15,651 nucleotides of DNA from assembly GCA_013360985.1 (NCBI GenBank), contig JABWAM010000027.1:1-15651 (forward strand). The letters are read 5' to 3'. Position 1 is the stretch's first letter. Each line of letters begins with the position of its first letter. Below, in pieces: positions 6,546-12,915 of the stretch. A model generated the notes under the pieces. That model saw only the letters and a list, made by a program, of their open reading frames with translations. It was not told where the DNA came from and did no database searches. Position numbers and translations under genes: made by a program. The DNA is from Verrucomicrobiia bacterium. GTDB taxonomy: Bacteria > Verrucomicrobiota > Verrucomicrobiia > JABWAM01.

Positions 6546-7804
6546 TGAGTTCTCAAAAAGCCACCCGTTACGTCCTCGTCGGCTGCGGCGGACGCGGGAT
6601 CAGCATGTTCGCGCAGCCGATTCTGAAGAACTTCGCCGGCAGGGCCGCGCTGGTGGGCATCTGCGACATCAACGAGGGGCGCATGGCCTATCTGAACCGC
6701 AAACTGGACGCCAACGCGCCGGCCTACAAGGATTTCGGCAAGATGCTCAAGGAGACCCGGCCGGACGCGGTCATCATCGCCACCAAAGACTCGCTCCATG
6801 ACGAGTTCATCATCCAGGCGCTCGAGGCGGGCTGCGACGCGATCACCGAGAAACCGATGACGACCGACGACGCGAAATGCCGCGCGGTGCTCGCCGCGGA
6901 GAAGCGCACGGGGAAGAAAATCACGGTGACCTTCAACTATCGGTTCGTGCCCTACGTCACGAAAGTGCGCGAGCTGCTCGCGAAGAAGGCGATCGGAAAA
7001 ATCCTTTCGGTAGATTTCAACTATCAACTCGACCGACGCCACGGCGCCGATTACTTCCGCCGCTGGCATCGCCGCAAGGAGAACTCCGGCGGGCTGCTCG
7101 TCCACAAGAGCACGCACCACTTTGACCTCGTGAACTGGTTCCTCGCGCAGGAGCCGGTGGAGGTCTTCGCGATCGGGTCGCTCCAGTTTTACGGGCCGAC
7201 ACGCAAGGAGCGCGGCACGACCTGCCGCACCTGCAAACACACCAAGACCTGCGAGTTCTTCTACGACATCACGGCGCCCATGCCCGAGGATGTGCTCGTC
7301 AACGGCAACGAGCTCTACGCGAAGGTGGAGCATTACGACGGCTACCATCGCGACGGCTGCGTCTTCGACCCCGAAATCGACATCGAAGACACGATGAATC
7401 TCACGGTGCGCTACGCGAAGGGCGTCCAGATGTCCTACTCGCTCAACGCCCACTGCATCTACGAGGGATGGCGCATGGCGATCAACGGGACCGAGGGGCG
7501 CCTCGAGTGCAGCGAATGGCACAGCGGACCCTACGTCGTGGAGGACCGCCATCCGCAGAACATCTTGATTTATCGTCCGGACCGTTCCGTGGAAACGATC
7601 GGGGTGCTCGTGGACCACAGCAGCGGGCATGGCGGCGGCGACGCGCGCCTCCACAAGATGCTCTTCGATCAGCCGCAGCCCGATCCGTTGGGGCACATGG
7701 CCTCGTCGCGCGCCGGCGCGATGTCCATTCTCACGGGGATCGCCGCGAACCGTTCCATCGCGAGCGGGAAAGCGGTGCGCATCGCGGACCTGCTCAAGGG
7801 GTAG
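6545..7804 (+). CDS. Gfo/Idh/MocA-family NAD(P)-dependent oxidoreductase
   Basis: This 419-residue cytoplasmic enzyme has an N-terminal Rossmann fold (VLVGCGGRGISMF, residues 10-22, with CDIN at 40-43), the EKP motif at 102-104 (TEKPMTTDD) that binds cofactor and substrate, and the C-terminal alpha/beta domain with the catalytic-region motif GGLLVHKSTHHFDLVNWF (182-199). The family oxidises or reduces sugars, inositols and related polyols; the substrate cannot be read from sequence. An insertion carries C227-x2-C230-x5-C236 (CRTCKHTKTC) and later C272, a possible Zn-type cluster that most characterised members lack. Start: the ATG at 6545 gives a good Rossmann N-terminus; no Shine-Dalgarno is visible. 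A VTT-family gene follows after 16 bp. It may work with the nearby sugar genes, but that is inference. Confidence 0.88.
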   Translation: MSSQKATRYVLVGCGGRGISMFAQPILKNFAGRAALVGICDINEGRMAYLNRKLDANAPAYKDFGKMLKETRPDAVIIATKDSLHDEFIIQALEAGCDAITEKPMTTDDAKCRAVLAAEKRTGKKITVTFNYRFVPYVTKVRELLAKKAIGKILSVDFNYQLDRRHGADYFRRWHRRKENSGGLLVHKSTHHFDLVNWFLAQEPVEVFAIGSLQFYGPTRKERGTTCRTCKHTKTCEFFYDITAPMPEDVLVNGNELYAKVEHYDGYHRDGCVFDPEIDIEDTMNLTVRYAKGVQMSYSLNAHCIYEGWRMAINGTEGRLECSEWHSGPYVVEDRHPQNILIYRPDRSVETIGVLVDHSSGHGGGDARLHKMLFDQPQPDPLGHMASSRAGAMSILTGIAANRSIASGKAVRIADLLKG

Positions 7805-7805
7805 G

Positions 7806-7817
7806 CCGCTCGAGCGG
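7806..7817. repeat. 12-bp palindrome in an intergenic gap
   Basis: CCGCTCGAGCGG is a perfect palindrome that fills most of the 16-bp gap between the oxidoreductase stop (7804) and the VTT-gene ATG (7821). It covers the place where a Shine-Dalgarno would lie. It may form an mRNA hairpin affecting the second gene, or be chance in GC-rich DNA. Confidence 0.35.
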
Positions 7818-7820
7818 ACC

Positions 7821-8699
7821 ATGGCGCCGGGCCCGCAGCCAGCCCCGCCGGCGGACCGCGCCGCGCAAGGGTTTCCGAGCGGGATGCTCGTGTGGTTCAG
7901 CCTTTTCCTCGCGATCGTCGCCGCCCTTTGGTTTACCCCGCTGCGGGAACACCTCGGCAAGGTGCGCGAAATCAAGGAAGCCCTCCACGCGTTCGGTCCG
8001 ATGGGGCGCTGGGTCTTCGCGGCGGGCGTCGCCCTGCTCGTTGCATTCGGCGCGCCGCGGCTGCTCTTTTGTCCGATGGGCGGCATGGCCTTCGGGTTCG
8101 CGGAGGGCCTCGCCTGGACGCAGGCCGCCACGCTCCTCGGTTATTACGCCACCTTCCTCTTCGTCCGATGGGGCGGACGCGCGCGCGTCGTGCGCCGTCA
8201 TCCCGGCATTGCCCACGCGCACGAGGTGCTCGGCATGCATCCGGTGATCAACCTATTCCTGATCCGCCAACTTCCGATCAGCGGGCTGCTCGTGAATCTG
8301 TTCATGGGCGTGACGCGCATTCGCCATCGGCACTTCCTCCTCGGCACCTTGCTCGGGCTGTTTCCCGAGGCGATTCCGCTGACGCTCGTCGGCAGCAGCG
8401 CCGGAAAATTCGATCCGCGTCTCACGATGGCTTTCATCAGCATCGGCGTGGCGACGCTCCTCCTCTTTTTCCTCGGGTCGTGGCTGCTCTCTCGCCGTTC
8501 GCGGGTCTTTGCTCGTCTCCGCGGCGAGATCGCGACGATCGAGGCGGAGGAAAAGCGCGCGCCGAGGGAGGCCGAGGCCGCCGCCGACCGCCCGGCTCCG
8601 CTTGCGCTCAGGTCGGGAAGCCCTTCCGTTCCGCGATCCGGTAGCGGAGTTGACGGCTCTTCATCCAGCGCACGGCCAACAGATCGGCGAACGATTTGA
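7821..8699 (+). CDS. DedA/TVP38 (VTT-domain) membrane protein
   Basis: This is a 292-residue inner-membrane protein of the VTT/SNARE-associated family (TVP38/TMEM64, DedA). About six hydrophobic segments are seen (roughly 22-39, 64-84, 98-116, 142-163, 172-194, 202-224). Between them are the family's Gly-rich re-entrant motifs FGAPRLLFCPMGGMAFG (76-92) and LIRQLPISGLLVNLFMG (147-163, with R149). Family members are linked to lipid flipping (undecaprenyl phosphate or phospholipids), but most bacterial ones are unassigned. The ATG at 7821 follows the oxidoreductase stop by 16 bp; ATG 7884 is an alternative. The tail after about 226 is charged, then Ser/Arg-rich. Its last 30 residues are encoded in a 92-bp convergent overlap with the GT2 gene and look like read-through rather than conserved protein. 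Confidence 0.82.
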   Translation: MAPGPQPAPPADRAAQGFPSGMLVWFSLFLAIVAALWFTPLREHLGKVREIKEALHAFGPMGRWVFAAGVALLVAFGAPRLLFCPMGGMAFGFAEGLAWTQAATLLGYYATFLFVRWGGRARVVRRHPGIAHAHEVLGMHPVINLFLIRQLPISGLLVNLFMGVTRIRHRHFLLGTLLGLFPEAIPLTLVGSSAGKFDPRLTMAFISIGVATLLLFFLGSWLLSRRSRVFARLRGEIATIEAEEKRAPREAEAAADRPAPLALRSGSPSVPRSGSGVDGSSSSARPTDRRTI

Positions 8700-9333
8700 A
8701 GAGCCGATTCCACACGCCGTACTTCGACTCGCCCGCGAAACGGTCGCGCGGCGTGATCGGAATTTCCACCACCGTATATCCCTCCATCCGAAAGAGCGTC
8801 GGCAAAAAGCGGTGCGCGCCGCGAAAGAACTTCACCTCCCGGAGGCACTCCTTCTTGAAGGCGCGGTAGGTGCAGCCCGCGTCCGAGATGTCTTCGTCGC
8901 TCAACGTGTTGCGCACCCAGTTCGCGATGCGCGACGAAACGCGCCGCAGCCAGTTGTCGGCGCGCTCATGGACGCGCGAGCCGCAGACGCAATCCGCCGA
9001 TTTTAGCGCGTCGAGGAACTTCGGGATGTCGCGCGGATCGTTCTGCAAGTCCGCGTCGAGGGTGAAGATCAGGTCGCCCGCCGCGGCCTTCATCCCCGCC
9101 GCGGAAGCCGCGGTCTCGCCGCGGTTGGTTTCGAAGCGTTGGACGCGCCAGCGCGAGTCGCGCGCGGCGATCTCCTTCAAAATCTCCCAACTCCGGTCGC
9201 GGCTCGCGTCGTCGGTCGCGATCACCTCGTAATCTTCCGTCACGCCGTTCATCGCCTCGCCGATTTCGGCGTAGAGACGATCGAGGTTGGCCTCTTCGTT
9301 GTAAACGGGAATGACGAGCGAGAGCCGCGGCAT
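8608..9333 (-). CDS. GT2 glycosyltransferase, polyprenyl-phosphate type
   Basis: This 241-residue protein is a GT-A fold family 2 glycosyltransferase of the dolichyl/undecaprenyl-phosphate sugar transferase group (DPM1, ArnC and GtrB relatives). Seen are SLVIPVYNEEANLD (5-18), the DDASRD nucleotide site (41-46), the DxD motif in TLDADLQNDP (91-100), DAGCTYRAFKKE (151-162) and the RFAGESKYG motif (198-206) typical of this group. It lacks the C-terminal transmembrane helices of ArnC/GtrB, so it is probably peripheral to the membrane. It would move a sugar from a nucleotide donor to a lipid phosphate; donor and acceptor are unknown. The ATG lies 10 bp after the HpaI-type aldolase stop, so the two are likely co-transcribed. 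Its 3' end overlaps the convergent VTT gene by 92 bp. Confidence 0.9.
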   Translation of the reverse strand: MPRLSLVIPVYNEEANLDRLYAEIGEAMNGVTEDYEVIATDDASRDRSWEILKEIAARDSRWRVQRFETNRGETAASAAGMKAAAGDLIFTLDADLQNDPRDIPKFLDALKSADCVCGSRVHERADNWLRRVSSRIANWVRNTLSDEDISDAGCTYRAFKKECLREVKFFRGAHRFLPTLFRMEGYTVVEIPITPRDRFAGESKYGVWNRLFKSFADLLAVRWMKSRQLRYRIAERKGFPT

Positions 9334-9343
9334 GGCGGACCGA

Positions 9344-10171
9344 TCAGGGAACGAAGTCCTTGGAGGATCCTCCGTCGGCCAGGCTCTCGCCGAGGATCCG
9401 ATCGAAATCCGCGGCGGCTTGGCGATAGGCGTTCAGGATCCCCATGAACTCCGAGCCCATGACGACGAAGCGCGCGCCGGCGTCCACCACGCGGCGGAGA
9501 TCGTCCGCCGAGCCGATCGGTCGTCCCCAAGACTTTCCGTGGCGGGCGGCGGCGGCGTTCACCTGTTCCTGGGCCTTCGCCATTCGGGGATCCGTCGGTG
9601 ACGGAGAGCAATCCAAACGGGCGGACATGTCGCCGGGGCCGAGGAAGAGCACGTCGACGCCCGGTTCGGCCGCGATCGCGTCGGCGTTCTCGAGCGCCTC
9701 GGGCGTCTCGATCTGAACGACGAGGCAGGTCTCGCGATTGGCCGCTTCGCCGTAGGCGCGCAGAGGGGGAAGACTGTAGCGACAGTCCAACCCCGCCGCG
9801 TCGAAGCCGCGGTCGCCGAGGGGCGGAAACTTGACGGCCTGCACGAGCGCCCGTGCCTTTTCGGGAGTCGAAACATGCGGGATCATCAACCCGGTGGCGC
9901 CATCTTCGAGCAGGCGGTAAAGCCCGGTCTTTTCCAGAGTGGGCGGCCGCCAGATGCAATCGAGATCGGCGAGGTGATGGAAGGCGATCAGCGCGAGCGT
10001 TTGGGTGGTCTCAAACGCGCGGTGTTCGCCATCCACCCAGATCCCGTCGTAGCCCGCGCCCGCGGCATGAAACGGAGCGGCGGGAATGAAGTGGCCGAGG
10101 CACGCGACGCGCGCGATCTTTCCGGCGCGAAGCTTGGCGAGAATTTTGGAGCGTCGAACACCTGTCTTCAT
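9344..10171 (-). CDS. HpaI/HpcH-family class II aldolase
   Basis: This 275-residue cytoplasmic enzyme belongs to the HpcH/HpaI family (2-oxo-acid aldolases such as HpaI, GarL and RhmA), which split 2-keto-3-deoxy acids to pyruvate and an aldehyde with a divalent metal. Visible residues are the catalytic H50 in GIWVDGEH, R75 in CIWRPP, the metal ligands E155 in VQIETPEAL and D181 in LFLGPGDMSARL, and GLMIPHVST (94-102). These match the His45, Arg70, Glu149 and Asp175 set known in HpaI. I chose the ATG at 10171; the longer open frame to 10279 adds unrelated sequence. It sits 192 bp after araB in the same direction and 10 bp before a GT2 gene. The setting suggests a sugar-acid substrate, for example 2-keto-3-deoxy-pentonate or -hexonate; this is inference. 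Confidence 0.9.
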   Translation of the reverse strand: MKTGVRRSKILAKLRAGKIARVACLGHFIPAAPFHAAGAGYDGIWVDGEHRAFETTQTLALIAFHHLADLDCIWRPPTLEKTGLYRLLEDGATGLMIPHVSTPEKARALVQAVKFPPLGDRGFDAAGLDCRYSLPPLRAYGEAANRETCLVVQIETPEALENADAIAAEPGVDVLFLGPGDMSARLDCSPSPTDPRMAKAQEQVNAAAARHGKSWGRPIGSADDLRRVVDAGARFVVMGSEFMGILNAYRQAAADFDRILGESLADGGSSKDFVP

Positions 10172-10363
10172 GGAAGCCCATCTCAGCACGCGATCGGTTC
10201 CCGCGCAAGCGCGCCCTTGATTCCCCGTGTGCGAGGCGGGTGGAGGCGCGTTCGCCGCGAGGAAACGCGCGGCGCGCAAAGGATTTCCGAGCTGCGGGAC
10301 TTTTCGCGGAGACGGCCTCGCCGTTCCGGTCGTTGAGGAGAGGGAAGGACGTCGTCCGGCGCG

Positions 10364-12070
10364 TCAATTCCGGAGGCGATCTTTCGAGCGGCGCGCCGCG
10401 CTTTTGAGCGCCTTGAGATGGCGCATCGTCGCGCAGGCGCCGCGCCCGAAGCGGTCATGAAGCCGTGTATACTCCTCGAACAGCGGCGCGTAGGCGGCGT
10501 GCGCGCGCGCGTCGGGAAGGAAGGCCTTCTTGCGGACGCGCGCCATGCGGGCCGCGGCGGCGCGGATGTGGGGATAGATTCCCCCCGCGACCGCGCCGTG
10601 CATCGCGGCGCCCAGGGCGCAGGCTTGCGCGGACTCGGCGACCTTGATCGGGCGGCCCGTCACGTCGGCGAAGATCTGCATGAGGAGGCGGTTTCGGTCC
10701 GGGAGACCGCCGCAGGCGGACAACTCGGAAACTTCGACGCCTTGGCGGGCGAAGGCCTCGATGATCGTGCGGGTGCCGAACGCGGCGCCCTCGAGGAGGG
10801 CGCGGTAGATTTCGTGAGGGCGGGTGGCGAGCGTCATGCCGACGAGCAGACCGGTCAGGTCCGCGTTGACGAGCACCGAGCGATTGCCGTTCCACCAGTC
10901 GAGCGCGAGCAGGCCGCTCTCTCCGACGGCGAGCTGCGCCGCCTGAGCTTCGAGGAGGTCCGGCGCGCGCACGCCCCGGCGCTTCGCCTCGCGCGCCGTC
11001 GCCGCGGGAACGCAGTTCTCGAAGAACCATCCAAAGATGTCGCCGACCGCCGATTGACCGGCCTCGAATCCGAAGAAACCGGGGACGATGCCGTCCTCCA
11101 CCACGCCGCACATGCCCTCGGGAAATTTTCGCGTGCGGCCAAGGACCATGTGGCAGATCGAAGTGCCCATGATCATCACGAGCTTGCCGGGTTCGGTGAC
11201 CGCGCAGGCGGGGACCGCCGCGTGCGCGTCCACGTTTCCGATCGCCACCGGAGTGTCCGGACGAAGGCCCATCGCCCGAGCCATGGCCGGCGTGAGCCCG
11301 CCGGCGCGCGCGCCGGGCGGCAGGAGTTCGGCGGAGAGTTTCTCCGCGACGACGCGTTCGAGGCGCGGATCGAGCGCGCGGAAAAAGTCCGGCGACGGAA
11401 AGCCCCATCCTTTTCCCGAGCGCGCGACCCACATCGCTTTGTAGCCGGCGGCGCATTGTGAACGGCGTTCGACGCCCGTCATCCGCCAGACGATCCAGTC
11501 GCACGCCTCGATGAAGCGGTCGGCGGCGGCATAGACCTCCGGCGCTTTGCGGAGCGTTTCGAGAAGCTTGGAAAAAAACCATTCGCTCGAGTATTTCCCG
11601 CCGTAGGCGCGGAGGAACTCTTCGCCGCGCCGCGCGCCCACGGCGTTGATTCGGTCGGCTTCCGCCTGCGCCGCGTGATGTTTCCAGAGCTTGACCCAGG
11701 CGTGCGGATTCGCGCGAAAGGCCGGCAGAAAGCAGAGCGGGTTCCCCTCCGAAGTGCAGGGGAGCATCGTGCAGGCGGTGAAATCAACGCCCACGCCGCG
11801 CACTTCCTCGGGCGCCGCGCCGGCGCGACGAATCGCCAGAGGAACCGCGCGCGCGAGCACGTCCAGGTAGTCCTGGGGATCCTGAAGCGCGAAGTCGGGG
11901 TCGAGCGGTTTCCGCGCGCCGGGCAGACGCTCGTCCATCACGCCGTTCGCGTAGGCATGCACGGCCGTGCCGAGTTCCTCCCCCGTGTCCGCGTCCACGA
12001 CCAGCGCTCGACCGGAGAGCGTTCCGAAATCCACGCCGAGGACCAATCTGCGCTTTGCCGAACGAGCCAT
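10364..12070 (-). CDS. araB: L-ribulokinase (FGGY family)
   Basis: AraB phosphorylates L-ribulose to L-ribulose 5-phosphate in L-arabinose use. The 568-residue length fits AraB (about 560) rather than the shorter xylulo-, rhamnulo- or glycerol kinases. Motifs in order: the phosphate-1 loop LGVDFGTLSGRALVVD (11-26), KYSSEWFFSKLL (159-170), AGYKAMW (208-214), the catalytic D281 in GNVDAHAA, MGTSICHMVLG (301-311, an AraB-type signature), EAGQSAVGDIFGWF (336-349), DWWNGNRS (391-398), the adenosine-site CGG (453-455) and ACALGAAMHGAV (483-494). It is cytoplasmic. No araA, araD or arabinose transporter is in the window. It is divergent from eda across 101 bp with an inverted repeat, and upstream of an HpaI-type aldolase gene in the same direction. 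L-ribulose is the most likely substrate. Confidence 0.92.
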   Translation of the reverse strand: MARSAKRRLVLGVDFGTLSGRALVVDADTGEELGTAVHAYANGVMDERLPGARKPLDPDFALQDPQDYLDVLARAVPLAIRRAGAAPEEVRGVGVDFTACTMLPCTSEGNPLCFLPAFRANPHAWVKLWKHHAAQAEADRINAVGARRGEEFLRAYGGKYSSEWFFSKLLETLRKAPEVYAAADRFIEACDWIVWRMTGVERRSQCAAGYKAMWVARSGKGWGFPSPDFFRALDPRLERVVAEKLSAELLPPGARAGGLTPAMARAMGLRPDTPVAIGNVDAHAAVPACAVTEPGKLVMIMGTSICHMVLGRTRKFPEGMCGVVEDGIVPGFFGFEAGQSAVGDIFGWFFENCVPAATAREAKRRGVRAPDLLEAQAAQLAVGESGLLALDWWNGNRSVLVNADLTGLLVGMTLATRPHEIYRALLEGAAFGTRTIIEAFARQGVEVSELSACGGLPDRNRLLMQIFADVTGRPIKVAESAQACALGAAMHGAVAGGIYPHIRAAAARMARVRKKAFLPDARAHAAYAPLFEEYTRLHDRFGRGACATMRHLKALKSAARRSKDRLRN

Positions 12071-12121
12071 GAGCGAAGGGAACTATGCGGACATGACGCA
12101 AGCCTTGTGAAGCGCGAATCT

Positions 12122-12152
12122 TGCGCCCCGATCTTGAAACCCGCGGGGCGCA
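12122..12152. promoter_or_regulatory. 9-bp inverted repeat between araB and eda
   Basis: TGCGCCCCG (12122-12130) and CGGGGCGCA (12144-12152) are exact reverse complements with a 13-nt spacer. They lie in the 101-bp gap between the divergent araB and eda starts, ending 19 bp before the eda ATG. This is a natural place for an operator shared by the two genes, or for a 5'-UTR hairpin before the eda Shine-Dalgarno (GGGGGA). The repeat is seen; its function is inferred, and GC-rich repeats arise easily here. Confidence 0.45.
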
Positions 12153-12171
12153 TGCCTTGAATGGGGGACCC

Positions 12172-12822
12172 ATGAAACCCCGCTCCCAGGTCCTTCACGA
12201 ACTCGTCCATCCCGGCATCGTCGCCGTGATCCGCGCCGATTCCTCCGCTCAGCTTCTCCATGTCGCCGACGCGCTCCAGAAAGGCGGCGTTCCCGCCATG
12301 GAGGTGACGATGACCACCCCGAACGCCCTGGAGGTCATCCGCGAAGTGACGGTGCGCTACGGCAAACAGATCCTGATGGGTGTCGGCACCGTGCTCGACA
12401 CGGAGACCTGCCGCGCCGCGATCCTCGCCGGCGCCGAGTTTGTCGTCACCCCCGTCCTCAAGCCCGAAGTCGTCGCGCTCTGCCGCCGCTACGGCCGCCC
12501 GATTGTCTGCGGCGCGTATACGCCGACCGAGATTCTCGCCGCCTGGGAATGCGGCGCCGACTTCGTCAAGGTCTTCCCCGCCGACGGCCTCGGCCCGAGC
12601 TACATCAAGGCGGTGAAGGCGCCGCTGCCGCAGGTCGAGATCATCCCCACGGGCGGCGTGGACGTGAACACCGCGGGCGACTTCATCAAGGCGGGCTGCG
12701 CCGCCGTCGCGGCCGGTTCGAGCCTTGTGAGCAAGAAAGCGCTGGAGACCCAGGACTGGGAAGGGATCACGGCCGTCGCGAAGAAATTCGTCGAGGCCGT
12801 GGCGAAGGCGCGCGCGAAATAA
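12172..12822 (+). CDS. eda: KDPG/KHG aldolase (2-keto-3-deoxy-6-phosphogluconate aldolase)
   Basis: Eda is a class I, Schiff-base aldolase that splits 2-keto-3-deoxy-6-phosphogluconate to pyruvate and glyceraldehyde 3-phosphate (Entner-Doudoroff) and often 4-hydroxy-2-oxoglutarate too. The 216-residue TIM-barrel protein keeps R21 in VAVIRAD, the base E44 in MEVTMTTP, GVGTVLD (70-76), AGAEFVVTPV (86-95), the Schiff-base K133 in FVKVFPAD and the phosphate loop PTGGVDVNT (159-167). The ATG at 12172 has a GGGGGA Shine-Dalgarno at 12163-12168; an out-of-frame ATG lies at 12161. It is divergent from araB and is followed after 93 bp by bioA. KDPGal or other 2-keto-3-deoxy substrates are possible. 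No edd is in the window. Confidence 0.94.
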   Translation: MKPRSQVLHELVHPGIVAVIRADSSAQLLHVADALQKGGVPAMEVTMTTPNALEVIREVTVRYGKQILMGVGTVLDTETCRAAILAGAEFVVTPVLKPEVVALCRRYGRPIVCGAYTPTEILAAWECGADFVKVFPADGLGPSYIKAVKAPLPQVEIIPTGGVDVNTAGDFIKAGCAAVAAGSSLVSKKALETQDWEGITAVAKKFVEAVAKARAK

Positions 12823-12826
12823 GCGG

Positions 12827-12852
12827 CGGGCGTCGGCGCGCGCCGTTCCCGC
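12827..12852 (+). terminator. Nested GC-rich hairpin after eda
   Basis: GCGGG (12827-12831) pairs with CCCGC (12848-12852) around the perfect palindrome CGGCGCGCGCCG (12834-12845). The structure starts 4 nt after the eda stop. Only TTCCC follows the inner stem, so it is a weak intrinsic terminator at best. It could attenuate transcription into bioA or stabilise the eda 3' end. Confidence 0.4.
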
Positions 12853-12896
12853 TGCCACATGGCGCATCATGCGAGGCCGAGCCTTTCCGTCCGCCG

Positions 12897-12913
12897 GAGA
12901 ACCGGAGGTTCTC
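12897..12913 (+). promoter_or_regulatory. Hairpin holding the bioA Shine-Dalgarno
   Basis: GAGAACC (12897-12903) and GGTTCTC (12907-12913) form a perfect 7-bp stem with a GGA loop, and a G-U pair could extend it. The Shine-Dalgarno GGAGG occupies 12904-12908: its first three bases are the loop and its last two start the right arm. The bioA ATG follows at 12916 with ideal 7-nt spacing. In RNA this would partly mask the ribosome-binding site, so it could tune bioA translation. It also fixes the bioA start. Any ligand or temperature dependence is speculation. Confidence 0.6.
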
Positions 12914-12915
12914 TC

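Noticed and set aside
6452..8131. 559-codon minus-strand open frame opposite the oxidoreductase and VTT genes
   Set aside because: No recognisable motif; antisense shadow of genes with clear families.
10246..10270. GCGCGTT...AACGCGC repeat between araB and the HpaI-type aldolase gene as a terminator
   Set aside because: An 11-nt loop and no T-tract on the minus strand; the evidence is too weak for a feature.
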